DNA of 64,000 nt. It comes from Plasmodium brasilianum. Lineage: Eukaryota; Apicomplexa; Aconoidasida; Haemosporida; Plasmodiidae. Below, in pieces: positions 44,001 to 56,400 of the stretch (the stretch's first letter is position 1; each line of letters begins with the position of its first letter). The stretch is taken from the NCBI RefSeq assembly GCF_023973825.1, contig NC_090115.1, positions 496,001 through 560,000 of the forward strand, in the 5' to 3' direction. The translations under genes and the position numbers were made by a program. A model generated the notes under the pieces. The model saw only the letters and a program-made list of their open reading frames with translations, did not search any database and was not told the DNA's origin.

Positions 44001-47000
44001 GCTCATTTTCTTCTTCGTTTGCCCAAAACAAGTTGTTAAAAGGTGAGTTGTTATTGACACAGCCAATTTTGTTCTCATTATTATTTCCACGTCTACTACC
44101 ACTCGTGCTTCCACTCCTACTACCATTTCTACTAACATTACGGATGTTTTTCCAACCGTCCGGCTTACGTTCGTTAGAGTTTCCACCATGCCTCAACTTT
44201 CCATTTTTTAGTGATGCACCCCCCTCTTGTTGCTTTTGCATTAAAATATAGTTATCATCAACCAATTCGATGTTCATATTATTTTTCCCACTACTTTTAC
44301 TTTTCCTGTTGTCCGATAAAACGTTACTGGTGCTACATTTTAAATTAATCCCTTCAAAATTGTTTGTTCTTTTTCCCTCTCTCTTTCTTGCACTAGTACT
44401 ATCACTATCACTATCATTATTACTATCACTGCCACTACCACCATTACTACTGCTACTGCTGCTTCTACCTTTTCTACCTCCTTTTTTAAAAGTATTATTA
44501 TTCCTATCGTACGTTTTATTGTCATATAATGTGCCATTAAAACCATGAGAAAAATAATTGCAGTTGTTTAGTGTACTACCATTTTGCATTACCTTCGAGT
44601 TGAGGTTTACATTCGTTACTAGACTACCCCTACGAAATGCATTAACGTCTTTACCACCATTTTCTACTACTACATTACTACTTTGAACATTACTACTTTG
44701 AACATTACTACTTTGAACATTACTATTCTGAGCATTACCACTTCGACCATTTCTATGTCGACCATTTCCACTTCCCACATTTTGCATGTTGTTACTATTT
44801 TGAATCCTCTCTAATTCTAAAATAATTTCTTTTATCAAACTAATTATATCACTATCAATTTGGTGCTCTATAAATTTCCACAAAAAAAAAAATTTTTTGA
44901 AAAAAGGAATAAAGTATACTAAAAGGACATTAGAATATTTAAATGTCTTCAAGCCTAGTAATTTATGATTTAAAAAATAATGAAATTGTTGTAAGCACGA
45001 TTTTGCATTTAGTAAATTTGATATTCTGCACACAACTATCTTTATACAAATTCCCAAAAAAATTAAATTTTCTATTTCTCTGTTGTCTGTAGAGATGCTA
45101 TTCTCTTCCATGCTTCTTCTCCCTGTTGAAAGGAATACCTCCGATGAGGGCGAGTTGCACTTTCCCTCTTCGCTTTTACTTCCGCTTTCCTTCGACTCTA
45201 AATGGACTGGAAGAGGGCAGAGGGGAAAGAAAAAAAAATAATTAACAAATGAATATATAACAAATGAATATATAACAAATGAATATATAACAAATGAATA
45301 TATAACAAATGAATACATATCAAATGAATACATATCAAATGAATACATATCAAATGAATACATATCAAATGAATACATATCAAATGAATACATATCAAAT
45401 GAATACATATCAAATGAATACATATCAAATGAATACATATCAAATGAATACATATCAAATGAATACATATCAAATGAATAAGTAATAAATAAAAATATTA
45501 GGAAAAGTTATTATGAAACCACAGGTCATCATGCGTGTACGCATTCTCATATACTCAACTTGACTGCACATACTCCAAACTACATAACTACACGTACATG
45601 CAACTTGGAAAGTTAAAATATACACGACCATGCAAGGAGCGGTTGCATCTCTTTTTATCGACTGTACCTCGGCTTCCCTTGGAGTCCCTGCGGCAGGGCA
45701 CAGGCGCACCACTGAGACTGAAAAAAGGGTTGAAGCAGTTCTTCTTGCTTATTTCATTAATTACAAAATCATTAAAGTTGAAATTGTTTATTATATTTTC
45801 TATATCGAAAAGATTCAAGTATTCACTATCATCAGCCGTGTCGTCTTCCTCTTTGTTGAAGGAGCACTTTGAAAAGGAACTACTATTTATTTTTTGCAAA
45901 GTATCATTAGATTTTTGATTTGCTTTACTGGAAAATTTAGTTTTTTGAAAATCCGTGAGAAAGGTTCTCTTTAAATTTAATTTAGTCATTTCCTTCATAT
46001 CCTTATTTATGCATATATAATCATAAAAGGAATTCAAAAATATAAGCATAAAATCATAGTAGTAAAATTTATTTTTTTGAAAAAAAGCAAAATAATTAAT
46101 TTTGTTTGTATCCCAAAATAAGATGCATAAGATATTCCAGATAGATATAAACTCATTAAAATTTATTTTATTATTTTCAATAAAATATTTAGAATACATT
46201 TTTAATTTCTCCTCTTCAATTAGATATAACGTATATATAATGTCGTTTGAGCAATTTTCTTTATATTTAATTAGATAGTTCAAAAAATAGCTAAAACATA
46301 TCTTTGACAAATTTTTATTAATCTTTTTTTCTGATTTTAGTAAATAAAATAAATTTTTTTTTTTACTTGTATCATCCTTTTTATTATTAATCCAATTAAA
46401 CAGTAACTTGATAAAACATTTCTTAGGTCTCGATGATACTATATTTGACCATATTGATACTACAAGATTTCGAATTTTACTTGATCTTATCATGTTAATA
46501 TTTTTTTCCTTTTCATTCTTTAAACACAATTTTAGCAATGTTTTACATTCATGGTAACCCACATATTTCAATTTGTCTAATTGTAGCCATATTAACTTTT
46601 TGTCCTCTTCATTTGCGCATCCATTTGCGTATCCATTTGCACATCCATTTGCACATCCATTTGTACATACATTTACACATCCATTTGTACATCCATTTGT
46701 ACATCCATTTGCACATCCATTTGTACATACATTTGCACATACATTTTTCTTGTGCTCATCATAAAAGTAGTTGTCGGATGAATCCACACTCGAATTATAC
46801 CCTTCGAAAAAATTATCAAAAATTTTATTTTTCATATTTACTAGTTTTTTTTCTTCTGTCTTTACTTCGTTTTGCAATATCTGGTTGGTCTTATCCTCCA
46901 CCACATATTTATCCTTCTCCTGTTCCTCCTCCTTCTTCTTCTTTTCCCCCTTCTCCTGCTCCTCCTCCTTTTTGCTTTCTTTATCATCCCTTTTGTCACA

Positions 47001-50000
47001 GCTGTTGCTATACCACCACCACAACCCCCTACAGTCCATCCCGCTCCCCCTGCTAAATGATCTCCTCCTACAATAATCATGCAAGTGGGTTCCATTCGAA
47101 AATTTAAATTTATAAAAAAGATATGTTTTTAGAAACCATTCAGCATATCTAAAATCTATTTTTTCATTAAACAAGTATATTAAATCATCCGGGTAGAAAT
47201 TCTTTTCAAATAATTCATTGTCTAAAATGAAGAGATAAAATAAACTAATGATACAAGCAACATATAGCTGTGGATATATATATAGCGTATTTAACACTTC
47301 GTTCATAATATATTTTTTTTCATCACTAGAGGAATAAAATAAAATCTTTCTCACTTTGTCAATTTTATCTTCATTGCTTAGCTCAAGCGACAGCAGGATA
47401 TTCTTAACGCTCTTGCAGTTGTTTCCTGCGCTGTTTAAGTGTTCGCTCCTTTTATTGTCATTCGGTTTGTTTTCCCCATTTTTACTTTCCTCATTTTTTC
47501 CTTTCCCATTTTTGCCTTCCCCATTTTTGCTTCCGCCCTTTCTGCTTTCCCCATTTTTGCTTTCCCCCTTTTTGCTTTCCCCCTTTTTGCTTCCACCCTT
47601 TTTACTTCCACCTTTTTTATCGTCATCCCCTTTTTCTATATCAAACAAGGCCTTACTGACATTACCACCTCTGCCGTTGCTGATAGCCCAATAATTTTTT
47701 TTCTTGTTCCCTCGGCTTTCACTGCCATTCTTTGCATCATCATCATTGGAAGAGGTTAGCTCCATCCGCTTCTCCGGCTTCCCCCGCTTATCCCCCTTGT
47801 TGATAATGGTAGCCTCATCATTGATGGCTACTGCACCACTCGTACAGTAATTCACTTCACTCTGTAAATCTTCCACATCTTCAAGTTCCATATTAAAGCT
47901 GCTACTGTTACATACAACATTTCTTACCTTTTTCCTGTCATCCTTTTGCAAATTTTTGTAAACGCTCATGGACTCACTATTCCTCTTGTATAAACCAAAA
48001 AAATTATCAATTTTACTATTACTTTTACTACTACCTTTATGATACATTATTTTATTAAAATCTTCAAAAGAATTTTTGCTTTTTTTTTTTTTTGCATTAA
48101 ATCACTATCGCTCTTTTCATCTAGTTTATCTAATGTATTTTCTATTTTCATACCAAAATTATTTTCACTACTTTTCCTTTCTATTGATCGTTTCAAATGA
48201 AAAAAATTATTTGAAAAAAATTCTAAATTGTTGTTAAACTTTATACTACTACTTCTATTATAATGAAAGCTATTACTCTCATAATTATGTAGTTCTGTAC
48301 TCGACTTTCCTTTGCTATATTTACTCTTACTCTTTTCCTTCTTTGTGGAGTTCTTTTCAAAACTGATATTTCGATGCTTTAAATGTGGGTCTCTCCTTTC
48401 CATGCTACTCATTTCCGTGTTGTAGTCATCACTGCGGTTGTCATCATAGTGACTACCATAGTTGCTTATGGCGTAGTTGCGGATGCCATTGTCGCAGATA
48501 TCTCCATCATCATTATCATCATTATTCTTTAAGTTATATGAAAAGGAGTGTCCAATATACCGATGGTTATCATTGGAATCGAAGCAGCTCTCTTCTTCCT
48601 TTTCACTCCACTTTTTTCTTCCCATAACTGAAATTTCTTTTGAACCCTTCTTTTGCAAAATTTGTTTTCTTAATATTTCAATTTCAGAGTATATATCATC
48701 TGCTCTTATAATTTTTGATAAATTTTTTAAAATGGTTTTTCCTCTTTTTTCTTTTTGAAAATCTTCATTTTCAGAATATTCCTGCACAAACTCATAGTAA
48801 TCACTTTTAATATTTTTTTTATATAATTTCTTTTCCATTACTGAGCTTAAAAAAGAATTGACATGACTGTCCGCTTGTCGTCGTTGCTGTTGTTGTTGTT
48901 GTTGTTGTTGTTCATCTTCTTGCTCTTCTTCTTTCCCCTCTTCATTGCGCTTACCAATTTCTTTGCTCCTTTTCTTTTTCTCATTTCTTAGGGCTAAATA
49001 CAGGTTATCCGCATGCCCTCCTTTTGTTTCCATCTCCTCCCTCTTATCCTCATATCTCTGTTCAAAGGAGTCAAACATATCTTCCCGTTCCCCCACATCT
49101 ACTTCTAATTTTGCTTCTACCCCTGCTTCTACCCCTGCTTCTACCCCTGCTTCTACCCCTGCTTCTACCCCTGCTTCTACCCCTGCTTCTACCCCTGCTT
49201 CTATCCCTGCTTCTACCCATTCATCCACTTCTCCTTCCAACTCTGCGTCCGTTCTTGCCTTCGATTCCCCTCCATAGCTATAGAAATCTCCTATCGAGCA
49301 AATAGAATTATTCGGATTGTCGTTTGAAAAGTAGTTCCTCTGTGAATGTCTATAACCAATTGACTTGTCATCCTCCGTTTGACTTTTCCTCCTCCAGCTT
49401 TTTTTTGTAGTATCCTTTACATTCTTAACAGAGTCAGATTTCATTCCCTTTTTTTTTTTCCTTTGTTTGATATTTACACTTCGTTTTTTCATAGACCCAT
49501 AGAAGTCCTCTTCTTCATTTTTATCATCGTTATCACAATAACAGCTAGTAGGTCCACGGTATATATCAGCATCAGCTTGCTCAGCGTCGGACTTCACAGT
49601 ATAGTCGCTGTATATGAAGCTCTCCCTACTGTTTATAATATATTCCCCACTCAACTTTCTACTACTTTTCCTTTTTGCGTATTTCTTACTACTTCCATTG
49701 TGCTTGCTCTTTTTAGAAATAATGCTATTTCTAAAATTATTGTAATTTTCGTACAGCAATATTCTGTCGTTTTTGTTCTCCGTATAATGCAAGCTATCAA
49801 ACGTGTCAACACTCTCCACTCGGCTTTCACGTTTGCTTTCGTATCTACTATCGTGTCTACCACCACGTGTACCTTCATGCCTACTCTCCTGTCTGCTTTC
49901 CCGTTTATTCTCCCGCTTGCTTTCCCGTTTATTCTCCTGTTTGCTTTCCCGTTTATTCTCCTGTTTGCTTTCCCGTTTATTCTCCTGTTTGCTTTCCTGT

Positions 50001-52137
50001 TTATTCTCCTGTTTGCTTTCCCGTTTACCTTCGTCCCTGCTCCCCTTTAGGCTCTTCTTTTTTCCTTTTTTCTGATGACTCGTTATAATATCCTTAAAGA
50101 AATCTTGGTTGAATGTCAAATTAGATCCATTCAGACTATATAACGTACTCATATTTTTGTGTAGTAACTTTTTCGAATTGGCTGTTTCATACTTAAAATA
50201 GCTATCACTTCTTATTAATTTATTACTATCATTATCTATTCCGACCATTGACGATTTATTTCTAATCAAATCTCTGTAAATATAATTCTCTTCATTTTTT
50301 GATTTCATTCCTTTATCACTCGGTAATACCGCCCTTATTATTTCTACACTTTTTAAACTGTAACAGTCTGAGTCTTTTCCCTCCTTTATATCTTCCATCA
50401 TATGCGATTGTTTTTTCCTCCTTTCTGTAGGCAAAACTGTTATCATGTGCTTCACTTTGCTCGTCTTTTCTATTTTTCCATCGTGTTGCAGAATGACATC
50501 TCCACTTGTACTGTCCCCTCTAACGGAACGTACAGCAGAAGAGATTTCACTAGCCGAGTTTTCACCAGCTGATATTTCCTTAGCCGAGTTTTCACCAGCT
50601 GATATTTCCTTAGCCGAGTTTTCACCAGCTGATATTTCCTTAGCCGAGTTTTCACCAGCTGATATTTCCTTAGCCGAGTTTTCACCAGCTGATATTTCCT
50701 TAGCCGAGTTTTCACCAGCTGATATTTCATTAGCCGCGTTTTCACCAGCTGAGATTTCATTAGTCGAGTTTTCATTAACCTCATTATTACTCACTATGTT
50801 TTGGTTGGCATCTTTTTCATTTACCGTTTCTTTTACCACTTCTCCATTTTGCTCTTCTCCGATTTCCACTCCTTCATTGACACCTCTTTCAATCATGTGG
50901 TTGGCGCTACCCCCGTCACTGCTAACAACACTAATAGTGATAATATCTGTGTTCAAGCTTTTCTTTCTTTTCTTTTTCATGAGTGAATTCCTTTCCCTAG
51001 GGGATGCTCTGTCGTCACGTGGCTGAGTGTAATTAGCATCTGTGCTATCTACGACCAGTGCAGACGACTTGGACATGTTTTTTTTTTCGTGAACTGCAGA
51101 AATGCAGTTATCATAACTTAGCGTTTCAATCGTATCCACTTGTTTATTACTCACTTTGTGCATGTGTACTGCTCCTGGTTCAGCTTCTAATTCTACTTCG
51201 TCTTTTTTTTTTTTTTTCTTTTTTTTTTTTTCTCTTCCTTCTAGAGGATTTATGTCTTCCTCATTTACATTATAATTTACTATTTTGTTTGCATTCTTAT
51301 CGTAAGCAATTGTTGACGATTCAATATCGTTTCTAAATCCCACCAAGTTATCATCATTCATATGTCTGTCACTCATATGTCTGTCACTCATATGTCTGTC
51401 ACTCATATGTCTGTCACTCATATGTCTGTCACTCATATCTCTATCACTCCTTCCTCTATCACTCCTTCCTCTATCACTCCTTCCTCTATCACTCCTTCCT
51501 CTATCACTCCTTCCTCTATCACTTCCGCCTCTGTCACCTTGTCTGCCACTCCTATCCTTTTCTATTATCCTAGAAAGGGGACTAAGCTGATCATCTATTT
51601 TACTTTTATTATACGAGAATAATGACTGTAGATTTTTATATTCTCTTATAAAATTTTCGTATACATTATCCTTAACAGACAGATTTTTATTTTCATACTC
51701 CCCCTCCTCATCTATATTTATCATCTCCTCGTTGGAAATAACATCAACTTCTTTTTTTTTTTTGGATTTAAAATTTATAACTGATTGTAAATTTTCCATT
51801 ATATTGGTTCCATCATTTTCATCCTTGATCATGTTGTTATAACTATTACTGTCATTATCTAATTTATCGTTATCTTCATATTTGTCATAATTATTCGAGT
51901 TGACTATATTACAATCGTACGTATTTTTCTTTGGGGGGGGAATAACTGGAACTCTATCACTCCATTCATCGTTCTTATTACTTTCATCATTCCCACTAAT
52001 ATTAGTATTGCTACTATTAGCATCATTCGCATCATCCTTTTTAGATGCACAGTAATGTTTTTCTTTTTTCTTTTTTTTTTTTATCTCCTTGGTGTAAATA
52101 TTTCTTTTTTTTATACTATTACTATTACTATTACTAT

Positions 52138-52188
<51 letters not shown>

Positions 52189-52680
52189 CTCTACCTCTTT
52201 TTTCATTTTCCTGACTTGGGTCAAGTAAATTGTTAGAGGCCTTAATGGATTCATTAAAAATTTCACCATTAACGGAATATGTTTTCTTCATTTTGTTGCG
52301 TGCATAATGCTGATGCAACTGTTTTTTGTTATTACATTCACCACGACTAAGGCTATCACCGCAATTGGGACAGTTACTATGTTTATCCTTTTTTTCGTTA
52401 CAACTTGTTCTGCCGGTAAGCAGTTCAATTAACGAGGGGTACTTGTCATAAGGGTATTCCTTGCCAGTTTTTTTTTTGCCTTCCCTCTTTCCAATCTCTT
52501 TTATTTTTATTATTTTTTTTTTTTTAATTTTATTTTTGTCTTGTTTGTTTATCAAATTCCTACTAATTTTCGAAATTGGCGAAAACTCTTCTTCCTCTTC
52601 ATTTGCAATTAAATAATTAAATTCTTCTTTTTCATGAAAATGTTTTTTTTCATCACTTACTATATTACTATAAAAATTGA

Positions 52681-52775
<95 letters not shown>

Positions 52776-54691
52776 CTTTACAAAGCAATAATTACTTGCC
52801 AACGAGTAATGAAAATTATTACTTGACAATAATATTTTCTTATCAATAGAATAATTATTACTTAAGTTGAGGGAATTGTATGTGAAATTTTTATATTCAT
52901 TATTTGTACTGCAACTCTTGCCCACCTTTTTTTTTTTAATATTACAATTCCTGCTGTTGCTGCTGCTGTTACTGTTAGTGCCACTTTTACGGGCATTGCT
53001 ACTCTTCCTATTTTTTTTTTTTTTTTCCTTTTCTTTTTTTTGTTCGTCTTCATTAGCTCTACTCTTTTTTTTATTATAACAATTATTTTTAACAATCAAG
53101 TGTTCCCTGTGATTGTCACTGTCGTTCTCATTGTCGCTGTCATTAACACTTCTTGTGTTACTTATATTATCATCATAATCTTCATGCGCTATGGATATAG
53201 TATTTTTTTTTTTATTCGTACAATGACTAATGGTAAGAAGGGAATTGAAGTTAATTTTTTTTTTCTTTTCAAATTCTTCCAAATTTTTTTTTTTTTTTTT
53301 TTTTTCACTCCGCCATATTCATCATTATTATTATAATTTTCACCCCATCTGGAAGTGGAACTAATACGAGTACTAACACTACAGTTGCCATTATCATCAT
53401 TGTCATTGTTATTAGCATTTAATTTATTTTTTTTCTTTTTTACACTGTCACTTGTATTATTTGCGCTGTTCGTATTTGCGCTGTTCGTATTTGCGCTGTT
53501 CTTATTTGCGCTGTTCGTATTCGCGTTATTCTTATATTCATTCTTTTTATTGGCATTTCGAGAATTGTTCATTTCGCTTGAGATCCGTTCACTGATTAAC
53601 GAATGTAACATGCTCTTTTTTTTGCTGTTCTTTAAATTTTCCTTTTCAAGTCTGTATAAATCATTGATATACTTTTTTTCATCGTACAAATTTACTACTC
53701 CATGTTCGTCACACTGAAGCACATTTTCATCATCGTTCATTTTATTTTCTTCACAACGATAAATCTCATCCGCATCCTGTTTATTGCCTTCTTCGATAAT
53801 GTTTGCGCCATTTAACTTCTTTTTTAAACTGTAATAGTGTTTTATGCAACTGGTACCCCCATCGTTATAATTCCTATCGTTCATTTCACCAGTGAGAATG
53901 TAATAGTTAACTTCATTTGCGCTTTTATCGTATAACATTGTTAATGCACTCAGTTCGTCTTTGACTTGTTTGATTTTCATTTTGCAGTTCAACATATTTG
54001 TCCCTTTATATTTTGAGAGTCCACGTATTGTCATTTTATCCTTTTTCTTTGGGCTTCCTTTACCACACATTAGATGACTATTTTTTAAATTCATCCAGTC
54101 ATCATTACTTGTATGTGTATATTTTATCTCATTCACACATATTATGTTACTGAAGAAGTTATCGTTCTTTTTATCATTTAAAGTAATCAACTTCACCAAC
54201 CTATTCTCCTTTTTCAAATGTCCATCACCCGAAACACGCGCAATTGCTAACACATGTGGTAATACGGTTTCTAACACGTATGTTGATGCATCTGCTGACA
54301 CATGTACATCCACATGATGGATATCCATCCCTTTTTTGTAGCCAAACATACTACAATCGTTACTCAAACAGTTTTTTTGAAATATTTTTTTTAACTTAAA
54401 AATGGTAGAGGATAGAGCAGAATCATAGTCATATGATAGACCTTCTTCGTAATCATATGAACGCAAGTAACTATTTTTTTTTTTAAAAATCAATTTTTTT
54501 TCATTTTCAAAATTATTGCTCGACAGAAAGGAGTTCACCAAGTTTGCTCTTGCACAGAGTTCACTATTTTTATTTTTACATTCATAACTATAAAAACAAT
54601 TATTATTAGTAAGAGTAGCAGTAGCAGCATTATTACTGCGATTATTCATTATGTGTTTACCGTCGTTCGATAAAAAAGTTTTACTTCGCAT
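41049..54691 (-). CDS. UBP1: Ubiquitin carboxyl-terminal hydrolase 1 (USP family), frame broken at homopolymers
   Basis: A giant deubiquitinase of about 4200 residues. Proposed exons: 54691-45668, 45206-43428, 43234-41743 and 41388-41049, with all phases agreeing. The USP domain is C-terminal: Cys box GLINLGNTCYLNSLLQALY (Cys codon 42423-42425), NQQDVTELFRYIF, zinc-binding CQKC and CSKC, and, in the last exon, His box YGGIIHGGVSASSGHYYF (His codon 41247-41249), then WYQMDDS and PYVLFYR. The catalytic Cys and His are intact. The long N-terminal part is Asn/Lys/Ser/Glu-rich with many repeats. The reading frame changes at three homopolymers (53284-53305, 52686-52775, 48080-48093), probably indel errors. 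P. falciparum UBP1 acts at the Kelch13 endocytosis compartment, where mutations affect artemisinin response. The N-terminal 700 codons could be a separate gene, though nothing but the homopolymers separates them. Confidence 0.9.
42703..42955. repeat. 18-bp coding repeat in UBP1 (NNLLTG)
   Basis: About fourteen copies of AATAAATTATTGCCCGTT with KNLLTG/NSFLTG variants, 0.25 kb upstream of the catalytic Cys box in coding order. Near identity suggests recent expansion. Confidence 0.92.
43255..43425. repeat. Repeat at UBP1 intron 2 (ambiguous intron/coding)
   Basis: Copies of TTTTGCTATTTTTACT, or on the coding strand AGTAAAAATAGCAAAA. I place this inside an intron with donor GTAATAATG at 43427 and acceptor TTGCAG at 43235, which keeps phase. 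But each unit itself contains a GTAAAA donor in the same phase, so the exon end could lie at any copy. Confidence 0.75.
45237..45482. repeat. 15-bp minisatellite inside UBP1 intron 1
   Basis: About sixteen copies of TATCAAATGAATACA, changing to AACAAATGAATATAT at the left. It lies between the donor at 45667 and the acceptor ending at 45207, and reads openly as SFDMY, a false N-terminus for the downstream exon. Confidence 0.88.
46608..46750. repeat. 12-bp coding repeat in UBP1 (NGCA/NGCT)
   Basis: CATCCATTTGCA and CATCCATTTGTA units, about twelve copies, giving Cys-rich ANGCTNGC sequence. A cysteine-bearing repeat is unusual among the Asn/Lys repeats of this gene. Confidence 0.88.
48080..48093. 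other. Homopolymer frame break in UBP1 (14 T)
   Basis: Coding strand shows Gln then a 14-A run. In the given frame translation stops 21 bases... shortly after, at the TAA overlapping 48049. In the frame one base off, sequence continues as NSFEDFNKIMYHKGSSK, which reads like genuine protein and flows into the next open frame. A length change of one base (or minus two) in the run would join them. Confidence 0.75.
49095..49222. repeat. 12-bp coding repeat in UBP1 (VEAG)
   Basis: About nine copies of GCTTCTACCCCT, giving EAGV tetrapeptides. Confidence 0.9.
49885..50035. repeat. 24-bp coding repeat in UBP1 (QENKRESK)
   Basis: Six to seven copies of a unit built from TTGCTTTCCCGTTTATTCTC, giving a highly charged octapeptide. 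Confidence 0.9.
50540..50775. repeat. 30-bp coding repeat in UBP1 (AGENSAKEIS)
   Basis: About seven copies of a unit containing GAGTTTTCACCAGCTGATAT; the decapeptide is acidic and predicted helical. Confidence 0.92.
51355..51530. repeat. 15-bp coding repeat in UBP1 (SDRHM, SDRGR)
   Basis: Two related families side by side: ATATGTCTGTCACTC (five copies) then CTTCCTCTATCACTC (five or six), giving SDRHM and SDRGR. Confidence 0.9.
52686..52775. other. 90-base T homopolymer, frame break in UBP1
   Basis: An uninterrupted T-run of about 90 (poly-A on the coding strand, about 30 Lys codons). Upstream and downstream coding frames differ, so the run as given is not a multiple of three relative to them. 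Downstream the frame resumes with INFYSNIVSDEKKHFHEKEE. Confidence 0.75.
53284..53305. other. Homopolymer frame break in UBP1 (22 T)
   Basis: Coding strand NDEYGGV is followed by a 22-A run. The frame entering the run soon ends (IRIKKKILYP, stop near 53189), while a second frame leaving it (LEEFEKKKKINFNSLL) continues for 200 codons with similar composition. Confidence 0.7.
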
Positions 54692-55016
54692 TTTTCCTTT
54701 TATTACTTAATTTATTCTAAATTATTGTACATGCAATTGCGTTATGCCGTATACATGTATATACATATATATGTATGTGTATGTTTATATAGGCATGTAT
54801 GGATATTTATATGTATATATTTATTCATACGCTGACTTCTACCAATTTTTCGTTTTGAGCTGGATTGTATATGAGGAAAAAAAAAAAAAAAAAGTAGTAT
54901 TTTTTTTTTATTGCGAATCTTACATAGTAGTGAATGTACGCCTGTACATTTTTCTAAATATAAAGGGGCGTTTCGTAATTACACATTTTCACACTCCACA
55001 GGAGTGTAAACATACG

Positions 55017-55051
<35 letters not shown>

Positions 55052-56264
55052 TTGCATTACATGCACGTTTATGCGCGCGTTTGGGTAAACACATGTGAAA
55101 AATAATTTTGATTCCTTAAACTTTCACCAATAGAAAAAAATATTGCTGTGAGTCAAACCCGAACTACACTTTCTTTCATTGAAAAAATGAATATTTTTTA
55201 TATTTATATATTTTTTTTTTTTTTACATATGAGAAGTAAACTATGTCAGAGAGAGTTATATATGCAATAGCTTTTTTTCTCTCTCCATTACTTATTTGTT
55301 TACTCGTTTTTGCTAACATTTTGCTAACATTTTTGCTAACATTTTGCTAACATTTTTGCTAACATTTTGCTAACATTTTTGCTAATATTTTTCTAATTTT
55401 TTACACTTCTTACTATTCTTTTTAAGCCCTTCTTTTTGTCCTACATTCAAAAATGATGGAGTTACAAATCATTGGCTTTCCGTTCATTTTTATAAACACA
55501 CTTTTTATGGAGTAATAGTAATTACACTACTCTCTCACGTTTATTTTGTAAGCTTTGCGCCTTTAAACATAAGTTGAACTGTTGAAATGGCATAATACAT
55601 AAGCATATAAATATACATATATATAGTATGTACATATTTTTTATTAGTTCCCTACAGATTTACACACGCCATCTTTTTTTTTTTTTTTTTTTCTCCAATT
55701 TTTTTTAATTTTTATTAATTTTTGTCAATTTAATTCTTATAGCTCGAAAAAAAAAAAAATTTCAATTATGTTAATCATAGTGTAATAAAGTTCAAAAAAT
55801 TTTACTCAATTAGGTTAAAGCGAGCAATATATTGAAAAAGTGAACCACGTGAAAAAAAAAAAAACCTGAAAACTTGTTCGCGTGTAAGCGGAAGTACATA
55901 TATAATCATACACATATATACTATACATACACACACACACACACATATACTATACATATACATACACAAATACATACACATAGGTATGCACACACATATG
56001 CACATAAACATGCATACACTCACACGCCCACACGAATATGCATGTACACATGTGCTTATATTTATATATATATAATGTGGTATATTCTTTTTGTGAAAAA
56101 AAAAAGGGTGAAACAACGATACTTCACAACAGGTGTTATAATCTCACCTACCATTTATTTCATAAGATTAATTATTTTTTCCAAAAAATAAGATTATTAC
56201 ATTTCCCTGAAATGAACCATTCCTTTTGGCGTGTATCTGCATGTTCACATGTACGTACACACAT

Positions 56265-56400
56265 AGGTAATTAAACACACACATGGGTAATTACGCACAT
56301 ACATAGGTAATTGCACACACACATAGGTAATTACACACACACATAGGTAATTACACACACACATAGGTAATTACACACACACATAGATAATTACACACAT
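56265..56400. repeat. 20-bp minisatellite
   Basis: About seven copies of GGTAATTACACACACACATA with minor variants. Confidence 0.88.

Noticed and set aside
41049..54691. UBP1 as a pseudogene
   Set aside because: All breaks lie at homopolymers, the splice phases agree, and the catalytic Cys and His boxes are intact, which fits assembly error better than decay.
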